From the NCBI GenBank assembly GCA_004026145.2, contig CP034977.1, forward strand, positions 6,077,713-6,141,712: a stretch of DNA of 64,000 nt. Direction: 5' to 3'. The stretch is from Takifugu bimaculatus (Eukaryota > Chordata > Actinopteri > Tetraodontiformes > Tetraodontidae). Below the pieces are notes generated by a model that did not search any database, was not told the origin of the DNA, and was given only the letters and a program-made list of their open reading frames with translations. Made by a program: the position numbers and the translations under genes. Positions within the stretch are counted from its first letter, which is position 1; the number at the start of each line of letters is the position of its first letter. Positions 1 to 12,300 of the stretch are shown here, in pieces.

Positions 1-23
1 GTGTGTGTGTGTGTGTGTGTGTG
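1..23. repeat. (GT)n microsatellite
   Basis: Simple GT dinucleotide run at the window edge; it continues to the left of the window. Confidence 0.9.
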
Positions 24-204
24 CGCAGTAAGTGGGAGGACTTTGGGACCTTTGGCACAGCAGAGCCTTTTTGCATAGGGCTGCGTGCCGAGCCCTGGAG
101 CCTCGCAGGGAATATCTGTAACTGTCATGGAAAAACACCTGGATTATGGGCCCCTGTGTTCAGCTCTTCATGTTAGGAAAATAGCAAAAGCTGTGTGGCA
201 GAGG

Positions 205-964
205 ATCAATGAAGAGAGCTGGATACAGGAAACGGCCCCGAGTTTGAGGCAAAACACCTACTGGCCAAACGGTGGTACTGCAAAGATGCTATATGCTGTA
301 TGCTAACATGGGGAAAGTCTAGATCCCCATTTAATACTTAAAACCAAGTTCTGGTGTATTATTCTCCACATTGCTGACGTGCAATGGAGCAACGGGAGCG
401 TTCGTTAGCTCATCTGCATGTTAGCTTTGTGGGATCAGCATCTTAATTATTGTTTAACCCGCTCAGATTAATGACCATCAGTAATGTGCCCCACCTTCAG
501 TTAATGTAGTCACTGTTCAAACTCATGAAGTTAGAAAGATATTCACAGATCCGGCGCTCAATATGACTACGTTGATCATTCACTCGTTATATTAACGAAC
601 CCCTCTAACAGAAACACACGGCTCTTTGATATTAGTTCCTGTGTTGGGTTTTCATTAAATTATTATTCATTATTTTTGACGTGAGAACTTCCTGAACCGC
701 CGCCTCCTCATAACAGGTCACGGTTGTGGCGGCTCGGCCACAATCAGCTCGTTACTGGGCTCACGAACGTTGCAGCTACGACCGTGGAAACTGTTGAATG
801 AGGCCAGGAGAGCCCGAGTGGTAGTTCGGAGATGCTACTGTGGAATCTTGACTCCTACGGGGCTACGGAACCTGCGTGTTTTTCTCACACACTGAAGTGG
901 AGCAATTTTTTCCTTCATGGGCCACTGAGCAACTTAGGAATGAATGAAGGCTCCGCCCCCAACG
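205..964 (+). repeat. Dispersed repeat, copy 1 (forward)
   Basis: This stretch matches, in reverse complement, the block at 34238-34884 inside intron 3 of the a2m gene. Shared landmarks, in order here, are: the ATCAATGAAGAGAGCTGG block near 209; the TACTGGCCAAACGGTGGTACTG block near 258; the CCAGTAACGAGC-type block near 750 (opposite strand); and the GAATGAAGGCTCCGCCCCC end near 943. This copy is about 100 bp longer, with extra sequence around 480-700. No transposase-like frame is visible. It is probably a non-autonomous interspersed element; the class cannot be assigned by eye. Confidence 0.8.
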
Positions 965-3832
965 CGGTATCCAGTTCTCTAAATAGATGAGATAAACAGG
1001 CTGGTTGGGGGGGCGCAGAGAGAACGGTAACCTGTGCTGTAAGGCTCCACGCCTCCCTAGCGATTATTTACGCACCTCAACAGCAGGCAAATCCTTTCAT
1101 TCATTTCAGGTTGGCGGAATCACAACGAGTACGATCCAGCCCCCATCACCAGTAAAACCACCTCAACCTTCTGTTAGCTAGCTAGCTAGCGCTAGACCTT
1201 ACTTACTATAACACCACCCGTGACACCCGCGTATCATCTGATCCTCTAGTAGCTGGAGTAGGGAAACGGACAAACTCACCCCCCGCGGATTTGTAAACTA
1301 GCCTTGACTACATCACATGACACGGAATATCAAATGAATGTCCATTAATAATCAATGACCCTACAGACACGTGCATTTTGGTTGGCGTTGGGCTACGATG
1401 TCGTCACAGCGTTAAAATCTTGGTGATATTTGACTGAAACCTCAAACGCAAAAATCGTCCCGTCGTCTTATATCCATCTCAGAACATTTTCCAGCCTCCT
1501 CTCAACCCTCCCGATGTCGCCACATCAGCCCTCAGGCCGACCTCAAATCCCCCCCTAAAGCTAACCTTTAGAGACAAGCGTCAATTTACTTTTCTTTTAG
1601 CCGTCGTTAACCTTTATCGTTAACCTTTTACGCAACAAGTTCATTATGGACTGGTCATAGTGGGACGTTGGCGGTTGCAGGGGGAGAATCTGGAGGTTTA
1701 TCTCGCATGTTTGTGTGTTTGTGTGTATCGTGTCATGCTCTGCTCACCACAGCAGGGGGCGCCGTCTTTGTGCTCTGCAGCTCTAGGCTCCTCTTCCTCC
1801 TCAGCAGTTCTTTGACGGGGTCTCTGACGCGGACACCTTGGTACGGTTTGGGTCTTGCCAGGGCTGATGGTGGCACCAAGAGAGAAAGAGAGAGCACGGA
1901 TGCTAAGGCAGGGTTGATGAGCTAAAGGGAAGTGGCGTGTCGAGATAGGGAAGACGGCTTCTTACAGATGCTAGGGCAACATTTGGGGCAGGGCTGAAGC
2001 AGGTTCCCACCTCCCACATAAGGAAGAAACAATTTAAAATGTGGCAACACTCGTGTCAATTCTGTGGCTATACTGGGATAGCTTAGGAAGACAACTGAGG
2101 GGGCGGAGTCAGTGGCTGTGTCCTCGGCCTCTAAAGCCCCGCCCATCACCAGACTATTAAATCACCAGCTTTTTACACGAGCGGCACACGTCAGTGGGGG
2201 TTCAGACTGAATTTATGGGGGGGGAATCATTCCACAAAATAGGTCCAACTGGTTCAGAGATCCAGGTTTTGTTGTTGTTGTTGTTTTTATACCCCTGAAG
2301 CAAATGAGGGAGGTAATAAAACTACCAAGGTTAAAACACATGGAAAGGACGCAACGTGTTTTATGGCTATGCAGCTTGTGAAGCTTAATAAAACGGAAGC
2401 AACGATACCGAGAAAGTGTTACAGCCGAGCAAGAGAAGCATTCGGGTTTGGTTTCTGGTCCTGTCGCGCTAGCTGAGCTCTTCATTGTGATTCCTCGTGC
2501 ATGTTTGTTTTGCACATTCAAACGTTAGCGGTTTTCAGTGGCGTATCGTAGCGCTATTGGCTCTAACGGTGAGAGACGGTGCCATAAACCAGTAAAACAT
2601 TCAATAACGATACCAGATCTTAGGATCCGCAGCCTGTCCACAGCTAGAGATGCAGATTAGCTTAACATTCCGATGTTCTTGCAACAGCTGTACAAATGGC
2701 ATGCATGTCATGGCAGGCATAAACCCGGGACAGGTCCTGCTCCCTGCTTTGAGGTTTATCTGACTCAGAGGACATCTTTATATTTCTCTGATTTACGTGT
2801 CCAGAACAAGCTAAATTCGAGCGCTAGGCGCAGGAAGTGCTTTGCAAATAAATAAATTTCTTGAATTAGTCTTTTAATCTTCGACCCGTATTGAAATGAA
2901 ATGTTTTATTATCACTGTTGTCTTGAAAGAATCTCGCGCGTAGATCCCTGCACGCCTCAGACCCTCGCACCCCAACTCAAAACTGATTACACTTTTATGT
3001 ACGTTCTATTTTAGACGCGAACACACGTGCACGCCGCTGCACTGGGACTCAACAGAAAAGAGGAAGCGCCACAGCTGTGCGCCAGTTTTGCATATTATCA
3101 TTACAGGCCAGTCACAATATACAGCCAACTTCCAAATAATCACCTTCCTCTTTTCAGCAAAGTCCAATAAAACGGTTTTAATGTGTATCCTGGGCCTTTG
3201 CCTTTGTTTTCCTTGCCAGGAAGCTCCGCAAGCCAAGCCAAAACTTCCACGCTAACATTCAAAGGGGGAGAAAAGAAGCAGTAAAAATTCCCGAAGCTAA
3301 ATCCAAGTCCAGATAACAATCACGACCCAACAAAATCAGCCGCAACAAACAGTCGAATCCACCACGAAGGAGCCCAAGTTCACACGGGTTCTGGAAGCAA
3401 CCCCAAACCCAAGCGTGGCGGCACGGCGGGTGAGACGTGAGTTTAAAACCCCTCTAGTTTAGGAACAGATACATTTATCAGAACTTACATTTGTCCCAGT
3501 GCATGCTGCGGCTCTGGATCACTTAGAAACTGGATCAATCTAACGAACGGGAGACGATCCGAGTGTGGGGCCGCTGACGGAGGAGCTTTATAACCCCGAG
3601 ATGGGCAAGAGTCCCCCGGGACCTCGCTAGAGACATCTGCCTCACACATCTGGTTTCAGTGCTCGTCATTACGGCTAAAAAAAGACCCGAGAACAAAGAT
3701 TATTCTATAGACGAGCTGAGATGCATCAAAGCAGACTGGGGGGGGGGGGGGACAAAGGCTCGTTAATTCCTGTTAATCACACAGGAAAATAGAGTCGTAT
3801 AAGGTAAAGAAACACAAACTTTAGTAGGTTTC

Positions 3833-3925
3833 TTCCTCTAACAGGGAGAAACCTTGGGCAGGACCCGGGTCACATGGGTGGGGGGACCCTCCTGCTGGAG
3901 GTGGCTGGGTAGAGAGAGGAGGAGT
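3833..3925 (-). repeat. Dispersed fish repeat fragment
   Basis: This block carries the signature 'AACAGGGAGAAACCTTGGGC...GGGGGACCCTCCTGCTG...GGCTGGGTAGAGAGAG', shared with the longer copy at 12530-12735 and with reversed copies near 5405 and 55012. It looks like a short non-autonomous (SINE- or MITE-like) element common in fish intergenic DNA. Confidence 0.7.
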
Positions 3926-5301
3926 GGGGGGGGGTGACAGGTAGAGAATAGATACACATCATGCAAGTGCTTTAATTATGCTGCGCTATCAAAGCTAACT
4001 GGGTCGCTGGGGTCAGAGGTCAGCAGATTGTGCACAGCTGTGGTGTCGTAATACCTGTAGATGGATGCAGAGATAGGCGGCGTTGGGCGGTAGAAACAAA
4101 AACTGTGCAAGAGATTGTGCGAACACAATAGCATGACAGAGCTGTGTTGTTTCTGGCTCTTGGGACATTTGCATGCTTGAGAAAGTGAATCATGATGAGG
4201 CCCAAACTTCGGTTCTTCCAGATCGACGCTGCTCAGCCAAGAATCGCAGGTTTTACTCCCCAAAAGCCCCCGCGTGCCTTGGTCAACTGTGGGACACCTG
4301 TTGTCGTCCTTAACGGGCTCATAGAGTAGCGATAATTACAGCAGGAAAGAAACGAGCCGACGAAGCGAAAATAGCCGCCGGCGGTGCAGCCTGAGAACTG
4401 TAGCTGCAGGTGTTGGGACCAGTCTGGTACCGGACGTGCTGCTAAAATGTTCCCTGCGCGTCGTTGCTAAGAGAATTTTATTTATGGGAAACACATATGA
4501 GAGTTGGGATTGAGAAGAGGAAAAGAAGTTAGCAATACCGCACGAAGCAGTCGCTCTCGATCGCAACATTTATCATTTATAACAGGAAGTGTCGTATTAA
4601 TGATCCAGTTTGGAGCCGCGTCACGTTAGCTAACAAGATTACCGGAAAGTTTCCCAAGAACAGCGGTAAAATGGGACCGTCTCACGTTGGGGGCTAGATA
4701 ACCCGTCCTTGGTGAAAATCTGGCCGCTTCCTTGGGTTTTTATCGACGTGCATGCGTCTGCTGGAGTCGCAGGGAAACACCTGCAGCCACGTTCGGCTTC
4801 ACTGACCAACGCACCAAAACCGCAGGTGCTTCTCAAATGAGTCGTCTGTGTTTTTCTGCGTCTCTAAACTGCTGGTGGGAACAAACGACGTACAGACTCC
4901 AGGCTGAAATGCACAAATGCTAACCTTCTACTCTTACACATCACTGGACATTTCTGTAAATGTGCCAGCGTTAGCGTAGCGTTAGCAGTGCTAGTGATAG
5001 CGTCACCAAACTACAAACAAAACATAGAAAACAAAATGAGACATGAAGACGGAGACATAGGGGACGATGCGTGCTGTGGGGGGGTCCATGTAGCAGTTTA
5101 TACCCCCCCCACCCCTACCACCCCACCACCACCACCCCACCACCAGGCTTGTTGGGGTCTCGTCGGCTGCATTTCAGGGCTGATCTTATCGTCTGGACCT
5201 TCTTCCTGCAGGCGTCACCTCAGGGGGGGTCACCGACACCTGAGGGCCCAACCAAAACCACCAGGTCCATCAGCCCCAATCGGTCAAATGTGTCTCTAAG
5301 G

Positions 5302-5304
<3 letters not shown>

Positions 5305-5364
<60 letters not shown>
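5305..5364. repeat. (GT)n microsatellite
   Basis: About 30 uninterrupted GT units. It creates poly(Cys-Val) or poly(Thr-His) open frames on the two strands that are not genes. Confidence 0.95.
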
Positions 5365-5366
<2 letters not shown>

Positions 5367-5404
5367 GCTGATGGTCTGAGCACCATTGCAAACCCTTAGA
5401 GACT

Positions 5405-5485
5405 GGGAGACCAGTCCGAGCCTGGTCCTGCTCAAGGGTTCTTCCTGCTCAAAGCAAAGTTTTCCTGCCACTGTTGCCTGCTCAG
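5405..5485 (+). repeat. Dispersed fish repeat fragment
   Basis: Contains 'CCTGGTCCTGCTCAAGGGTTCTTCCTG' and 'TTTTCCTGCCACTGTTGCC', the reverse orientation of the element at 12530-12735. It lies between two GT microsatellites. Confidence 0.65.
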
Positions 5486-5498
5486 GTGTGTGTGTCTC

Positions 5499-5533
<35 letters not shown>

Positions 5534-5584
5534 GTGAATGTGTGTGTGTGTGTATGTGTGTGTGTCTGTGTGTGTGTGTGTGTC

Positions 5585-5633
<49 letters not shown>
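5486..5633. repeat. Interrupted (GT)n microsatellite
   Basis: GT repeat broken by occasional CT, AT and GA steps over about 150 bp. Confidence 0.95.
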
Positions 5634-5635
<2 letters not shown>

Positions 5636-5699
5636 CTTGTCCTGGAAAACCATAAAAGGTCTGAAACACGCCTCAACCTGTAAGTCAAACAAATCTGAC

Positions 5700-6592
5700 A
5701 GGGCGGCTTCACTTTCACCTTCCCCCTCTCTCCCTCTCTCTCTCCTTCCCCCTCTCCCCCTCTCCTCTCTCTCCCCCTCTCCTTCCCCCTCTCTCTCCCT
5801 CTCTCTTTCCCTCTTCCTCTTGTTCTCCCCCTCTCTCTCCCCTCCTCCCCATCTCATCCCACCTCTCCTTCTCCTCCCCCTCTTCGTCCCTCTCTCTCTC
5901 CCCTCTCTCCTTCCCCCTCTCTCACCCCTCTCTCTCCTTCCCCTCTCCCCCTCTCCTCTCTCTCCCCCCTCTCCTTTCCCCTCTCTCCTCTCCCCTCTCT
6001 CTTTCCCCTATTCCTCTTGTGCTCCTTCCCCCTCTCTCCTCCCCCTCTCACCATCTCTCCCCCTCTCCTCTCCTCCCCCTCTTCTTCCCTCTCTCTCCCC
6101 CCTCTCCTATCTTCCCCCTCTCCTCTCCCCCTCTCCTTCCCTACTCTCTCCCGTCTCTCCTTCCCTCTCGTTCCCTCCTCTCTCCCTCTCTCCCCTCTCT
6201 CCCCAGCTCTTCCCTCAAGAACTCCCCCTCTCTCTACACTCTCTCTTCCCTCTTCCTCTTGTTCTCCCCCCCTCTCTCTCCCCTCTCCCATCTCTCCCCC
6301 TTCTCCTCTCTCTCTCTCCCCCCCTCTCCTTCCCCTCTCTCCCTCTCTCCTTCCCTCTCTCCTTCCCCCTCTCCCCCCCCTCTCTCTCCCTCTTCCTCTT
6401 GTTCTCCCCCTCTCCCCTCTCTCTCTCCCTCTCTCTTCTCTCTTTCTCTCTTCCTCTTGTTCTCTCCCCTCACTTTTTCTCTCTCTCTTTTGAGACCCTT
6501 CCCTTCCTCCCCCTCTCTCTCCCCCCTCTCTCTCCCCCCTCTCTCCCTCTCTCCATCCCTCACTCTTCTTTTTCTTCTTCTTTCTGTACAGA
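5700..6592. repeat. Long polypyrimidine (CT/CCCTCT) tract
   Basis: Nearly 0.9 kb of almost pure pyrimidine on the + strand, built from CTCTCTCC, CCCCTCT and TTCCTCTTGTTCTCC blocks. The last motif recurs several times, so this is a degenerate higher-order tandem array. Open frames through it are Ser/Pro/Leu on + and Arg/Glu/Gly on -, both from composition alone. Confidence 0.95.
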
Positions 6593-6682
6593 TTCAATCA
6601 AAGTTTGACGTCTGAAAACCTGAAACAAACAGATGGAGAAAAACTGCTTGCACAGCTGCTGGTACTGAATAAGTGATTAAAC

Positions 6683-6775
6683 TGTGCGTGCGTGTGTGTG
6701 CATGTGTGCAAATGTGTGTGTGTGTGTGTGTGTGTGCATGTGTGTGCAAGTGTGTGTGTGTGTGCGTGTGTGTCA
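6683..6775. repeat. (GT)n microsatellite
   Basis: Interrupted GT/GC dinucleotide repeat just beyond the polypyrimidine tract. Confidence 0.9.
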
Positions 6776-8794
6776 CACTCTCTTTGTTCTCTTGGAGTTC
6801 AGAAGTTCAGGAAGAACCAAACGAGTCTCTTCTGCTACTGATCTGCACGAAAAAGCTCCCAAAAATTCACGTGAATAAGTTGATCCCGTGATTATCTTGA
6901 TGACCTTTGACCTCGGCTCAGAGCAGACTAGCGTGCAGGACGTGGGGTCAGGACCTGACCACCGTTAGGTCCGTCGTCGGGTCCGTTACATTAGAAAAAC
7001 ACACCAGCTTCTTCTGGTTGAGGTCAAAGTTCAAAGCTGCGTTCAGCCGTGCGCCTGCTTTGAAGCAGCTAGCCGCTAACGGCTAATCTCGGTTAAAGAG
7101 ACCGAGTAAGCAACCGAATCGGAGCAGATCCGGAGTGGATCTGATGTCAGCAGAGAGTTTCACTCCTGACGAACGCATCAAAAATGCCAATCGGGTTGGA
7201 ACTAGTCGCACAGAAAGTAATTTGAGGTGTGACTCGGGTGAGGTGAGTCGGGGCTTGTAGCGCGGGCAGACTCGCGCACACCCGACGCTAACCACCTCCT
7301 CATCCTCTGCACATTCCTGACTCTCAGGAGGGAGCACCAGCACCGGCTCCTCACTTCTGATCCACAGAAACTGCGCTGATGAAGCAGCGTGCACGTGTGG
7401 GCTTGCTCAGTTTCTGCTAAATGAAGCCACACACACACTCTGACACACACACGTGTGTGCCTTGCCTCCACAAAGAAGGTCGTCGGCTTAACACTCGTTA
7501 CTGCTGTCACTACTCACTCCTAAAGCCCTCACACTGATCTTTAACCCCAACCTTGAGTCTCAAACCCTCAAACACACCTCTCAAGTTCTGAGGACTCGAC
7601 AGAAAGTCCTCACTTTGTTAGTAAAACACAAATATTGGTCCCCACTATGTACCATACATTCATACACACACACCTATGTAGGCTAAGAAACACAGAACTG
7701 GGACTGTAGTTTTACATGCACGTACATTTAATTACAGATTTGCACCATGTTATTTACAGTTTATCTGTAGATTTAAACTAATGTAGTTTTATTCATTGTG
7801 TTGCATGTTAACTGTATACAAGTGCTAAATTATTTTTTTCACAGTTTGATTGCTTTTAATTTACACTGCCCGTGTTAAATAAAACTAATATCAAAGTAGA
7901 ACTGTATTAATTTGTTATTTTGCGTCAAAAAAGTCTCTTTAAGTCTTTTATAGTACTTTTTTAGTGTTTGACACTTCTGACATCTAGCGGCAGAGTGACG
8001 CAACTGCAACGCTGGCAAATAAATATGCAACCACGAGATGGCGGCAGAGAGCTCTCAAAGAAACGGGACTAAAACGAGTTGGTTTGTCAAGTTTTACCGT
8101 TTTTATACCATTTTTTTTAATAAAAAGATTTACTTATTTATTTGGTAGATGTGCAGTTCTCTAAAAGGGATTCTTAAAATATAATTTTTCTTTAAGACAT
8201 GGCCGCGTTGGTGCAGTAATCTGAAAAGACTCAAGTAGATTAATATTGTTATTAAGTTATGACTAAATCAAATATTTAAGACGACTTTGAGCTCTTTTCT
8301 TTGGTGTCCCCGTATCATTCCGGGTTTGTTTGGTTTTTTTTTGCTGTTTTTAATATGGTTAAAGGCTGTTTACTTTCTTAATTGTGCGCCTTAGAAAATA
8401 ATAAAACACAGTTATATCAAACGTCTCAGAGCTGGAGCTAAAACGGCAACAGCGCCATCCACTGGTCAGTTCGAGGTCAGGTTCAATGTTAGGTATGCGG
8501 GTCAGTCTGCCGGGCAGCAATAGTCACGAATTCATGTTTCAGGTTCATCAATAGAGAAACGAATTGAAAATTGAATCACATTAAAGGTGAAAATCAACCT
8601 CCATCGAGTCAAAAACGCGAGGAGAACAAAAAGCCACAACCGTCGCCATAGAAACCGGCTCCAAATCGTGATGACGGTGAACTGAGGAACCTCTTGTTAA
8701 AATAATGTCAGATTATTGTGATTTATTGTCTCCTGGATGGGATCAAATCCAAACTCCGGCAGTTTAATCAAGTTCAGTCTTTTCTTCGACCCAC

Positions 8795-8801
8795 CCACCC
8801 A

Positions 8802-8844
<43 letters not shown>
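8795..8844. repeat. (CA)n microsatellite
   Basis: CA repeat followed about 110 bp later by a GT repeat (8953-9008). Together they are complementary arms that could fold into a hairpin. Confidence 0.9.
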
Positions 8845-8847
<3 letters not shown>

Positions 8848-8952
8848 AAATAGTGTCAGAGCGATCTGTGTGACAGCAAACGAGTCATAACAGGTCCTAC
8901 CACATGTGCGCTGAAAGGGCGTAGAACACCCAATTCCAAGTAACAGTTTATC

Positions 8953-8962
8953 TGTGTGTGTG

Positions 8963-8994
<32 letters not shown>

Positions 8995-9008
8995 CGTGTG
9001 TGTGTGTG
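8953..9008. repeat. (GT)n microsatellite
   Basis: GT repeat interrupted by two GC steps, the inverted partner of the CA tract at 8795-8844. Confidence 0.9.
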
Positions 9009-9361
9009 AGAAGGGGGTGTGCTGGGCTTTATGACATTTAAACCCACCTATTAAAATATTTATGATCCAAGTTTCAAATCCAGAAACACAGTAATCGTGA
9101 TATTGAGCCTTTTTTGTCGAGTCTCAGCTATTTATTTAACTAAATTCTGACAGGAAATAGTGTCAAAGCGATCTGTTAAATCGATGACGTCCCTAAGGTG
9201 TTTTTGGACGGCGTCGGATGGGCGTTCTCAGGCGGGGGGGGCGGGACCTCCACCTCTCCGCAGCCGCGTCGGAGTCGCCAAACCCGGACCAACACACAGG
9301 TGCGGGTCGCACAGCCTCGGTCTTCCCTGGACTCCAGTTTGATCTCCAGCACCGGTTCGAG

Positions 9362-12300
9362 ATGAGGGAGCGTTTCAAACGGAAGAACCGGGATGAAACG
9401 GCCGGTGGGGCCGGCGCTGAGCTCACGGCCTGGCCCGGGGCTCCTGCAGCGGGCTCCTGGGAACCTGCAGGACCCAGGTTACCTGGCAGCAAAAAGGGTA
9501 CGGCAGCTTATCCAAACAAAATATAATAAATTCAGATATTATATTATATATTATATATATATATATTTATACTATACTATACTATACTATACTATACTAA
9601 TATACTATTATAAAATATACTAGAGAAACCTGGCCCGCAGTTCCTCAAATGGCCGCATGGGTCCAAAAACAATGCGAAACCACAGAATTGTCAGAATTTG
9701 ATGCGGCACTTTAAACAATAGGTCAGAATTCTTGATGCCCCTGAACTTGACCGTGTGTGTAAATAGTGGACACGCTGCTCCATATGTGGACCTGGAAGTT
9801 GCAAAATATGCACATCAACATCAACACAAATGACGACCTTCGTCTCTCCTGCCCTCGCCAGGTGCCAAGTGCTCCATTTATGATAGCAACAAGGTTTACC
9901 TGGGCGTGCGGGTCAAAATGCCAGTACGAGATCTTCTGAAGAACATCCGTCTGTCACAAGGTGGTCTACCTCTGGAGGATCAGGTGGTTTTACTATTTTA
10001 TGATGGGGCAACAGTTTTTTCTTTGGTAGGGTTGATTTGAAAACTTGTCTAAATGTGCTTTTTTTGGGTAGGGGCAGGAAAAGAGAGTCAAAGGTGAGTA
10101 AACTCAGCTGAAATAGCTGTTCCTTTGCCTCATTTTAATTAAAAAAACAATTGTGCGAACACATAAATTGTTCTGAAATTCTGCTTTCAGTCGACAAAAA
10201 GCGTGTCAATACCCGTGCCGCACGCCAAATGCTGAGGGTGAGTGGCGGTGAAAACGTACGTCCCTTTTCCCACCGTTTTTTGATTGGTCTGCATTCCTAC
10301 AGAGAAAACATGCCAGTAAAAGTTTGGAGGAGCTGGCCATCATCGTGGAGGTCCTAGAGGAAGATCTCAGGACCAGCACCAACCACGGCTCCTCTCCCCC
10401 CCCCTTCCAGCCGCCCCAGTCACCCAACTCGAACCCAGTGGGTAAATCGGGCGCAGGGTACAACAGTGACGAGATGATCCCAAGCCCTGAGGCCTACCTC
10501 ACCAGCTCACCCGGCAAGGCAGGGTACCAACAGGTCCCCTCCCCTCCTGGGTTCATGAGTAGTGGCCTCCAGATTTGCAGCATGTCAGGAGGAGATGGAC
10601 AGATGCAGGATTGGACAGAGCCCCCGAGTCCTGACTGGGACCTCAACAGTTCCTTTTTCTTCTGGACACAGCTACAGAGAGAGGAGTGTGTCCTCGGGGG
10701 CATCACGGATGCGGTACTACTGCGCACCGACATACATGGCAGGACGTAAGTTCAGTTTGCTCTGGATTTGGGAGCTAGCATCGTGGTGAATGAAGCCATT
10801 AAATGCAGTTGTGCCTCCAGATCCCTACACCAGGTGGCCTGCATTGGGAAAAGGGCGCTAGGCTACTGCATCGCCAAAAGGATGGTGGTCCTCAACAGCC
10901 TGGACCTCAGGGACTCTGCTGGAATGGTGACATGAGAGATTTGGGTCATGTAAACTTATATCTTCAGTAAAAGTCACCCTCCCCCTCTGTCCATAGACCG
11001 CCCTCCTCCACGCCGCTTCGCACAACCACCACCTGATGGTTGCAGATTTGATCCACCTGGGAGCTGATGTCAATGTGAAAAACAACTCCGGGAAGTCTTG
11101 CCTCCACCTCAGTGCCGAAAAAGGCTACATCCGGGTCCTGGAGGTTAGAGATGGGTTTTCTTCTGTGTGATCCTTGAAAACAATTCGAGGTTAAGTAAAG
11201 ATGCGTTCACGTCACTGCTTTTGTTGGTCTTCCTGGGAAAAGGTGCAACGAGTTAGCCTGTCGGAGGGATAGTCAACAAATGTTGTTGGATTAGGTTAAA
11301 CGGTTGATATAAACCTTGCAGGTTGAATGATCTGGCTTTGGCAACAATGTTCCCAGGATAGCATCGCCCACTTACAAGTTTGCACGCACATAGAACATCA
11401 TGCTAGCTTCAGTCCTTCTATTGCGTTACGATGTGTCGAGCTGAGCAATGAAGGTATCAGACTGTGGAGTTGAAAGGCTCCGATCAAAACCTACTGAGCT
11501 GGTTTAGCGCAGTACATCTCTCCGCGATGTGACATTTGGCGTTTTGTTATTTTTGAGTTTACTCAGAAGCTAGTGTGTCACCAGCGATTGAACTTGCTCC
11601 ACTTCATTGTTCCTCTCAAGAGCTAATTTACTGTGTCGCTAATATCCTTACTTTTAGCGTCACGGTTGTTTTTTTTCAACTTGGACGGTAATTTTTGTCC
11701 TGTGTCTACCTGCCGATACTTTAGCTGTCCTAAGTAGGGCGGAGTGATTTATTGCATTTGCGATAGTATCACGATAGGATAAAACAAGATGTTCTAATGC
11801 CAAAGGCTGTAAATCGACTTGTCATGTGGTCTGGTAGTGTTGCTCGTGGAGCAGGGCAGGATTTAACCTGTTCCACAACGGTGTCACAACTGTTTCGCAC
11901 GACGGCGAAGGGCCGCGAATAGCTGAGAAGCGGCGGCAGTTTCCTTTCCCATGTTAACAGAATTGCACCATGCGTCACTTCAGTGTCTGGTCCATTACGT
12001 GTGCGAGCCGAGAGCGACCGCGTTATGCCGAAGGGATCTGGTCGATTTTCCGATCCGGTCGATTTTCAGAATGAAACAAGTAAAACAGCGCAAGTGACAA
12101 ATGCGATGCTACTGGCAGGAGATCAGTGAGCTTCATTTTAGCTATTTCAATATTGATTTAATAAAAATTGCCATTAGATTATTGTCCAAATTCATTTAGT
12201 ATATAGGTCCCAACCGATCCGAAGTATCGGATTGGGCCCTGACACCGTTTCATTGTGCAACAACGTGGCATCTTAAAAACGGCAACCACTTGATCGGCTG

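Larger units (their letters stand above)
965..9200. other. Intergenic region, no supported gene
   Basis: I see no exon with family resemblance or a coherent splice pattern here. The open frames present are short, or are made of dinucleotide or pyrimidine repeats. The stretch is moderately AT-rich between 7.6 and 8.4 kb and contains the repeats listed separately. Confidence 0.6.

Noticed and set aside
5538..6608. A 356-codon + strand open frame and a 247-codon - strand frame
   Set aside because: They are pure products of GT and CT repeats (Cys/Val then Ser/Leu/Pro; Arg/Glu/Gly on the other strand), with no domain or splice structure.
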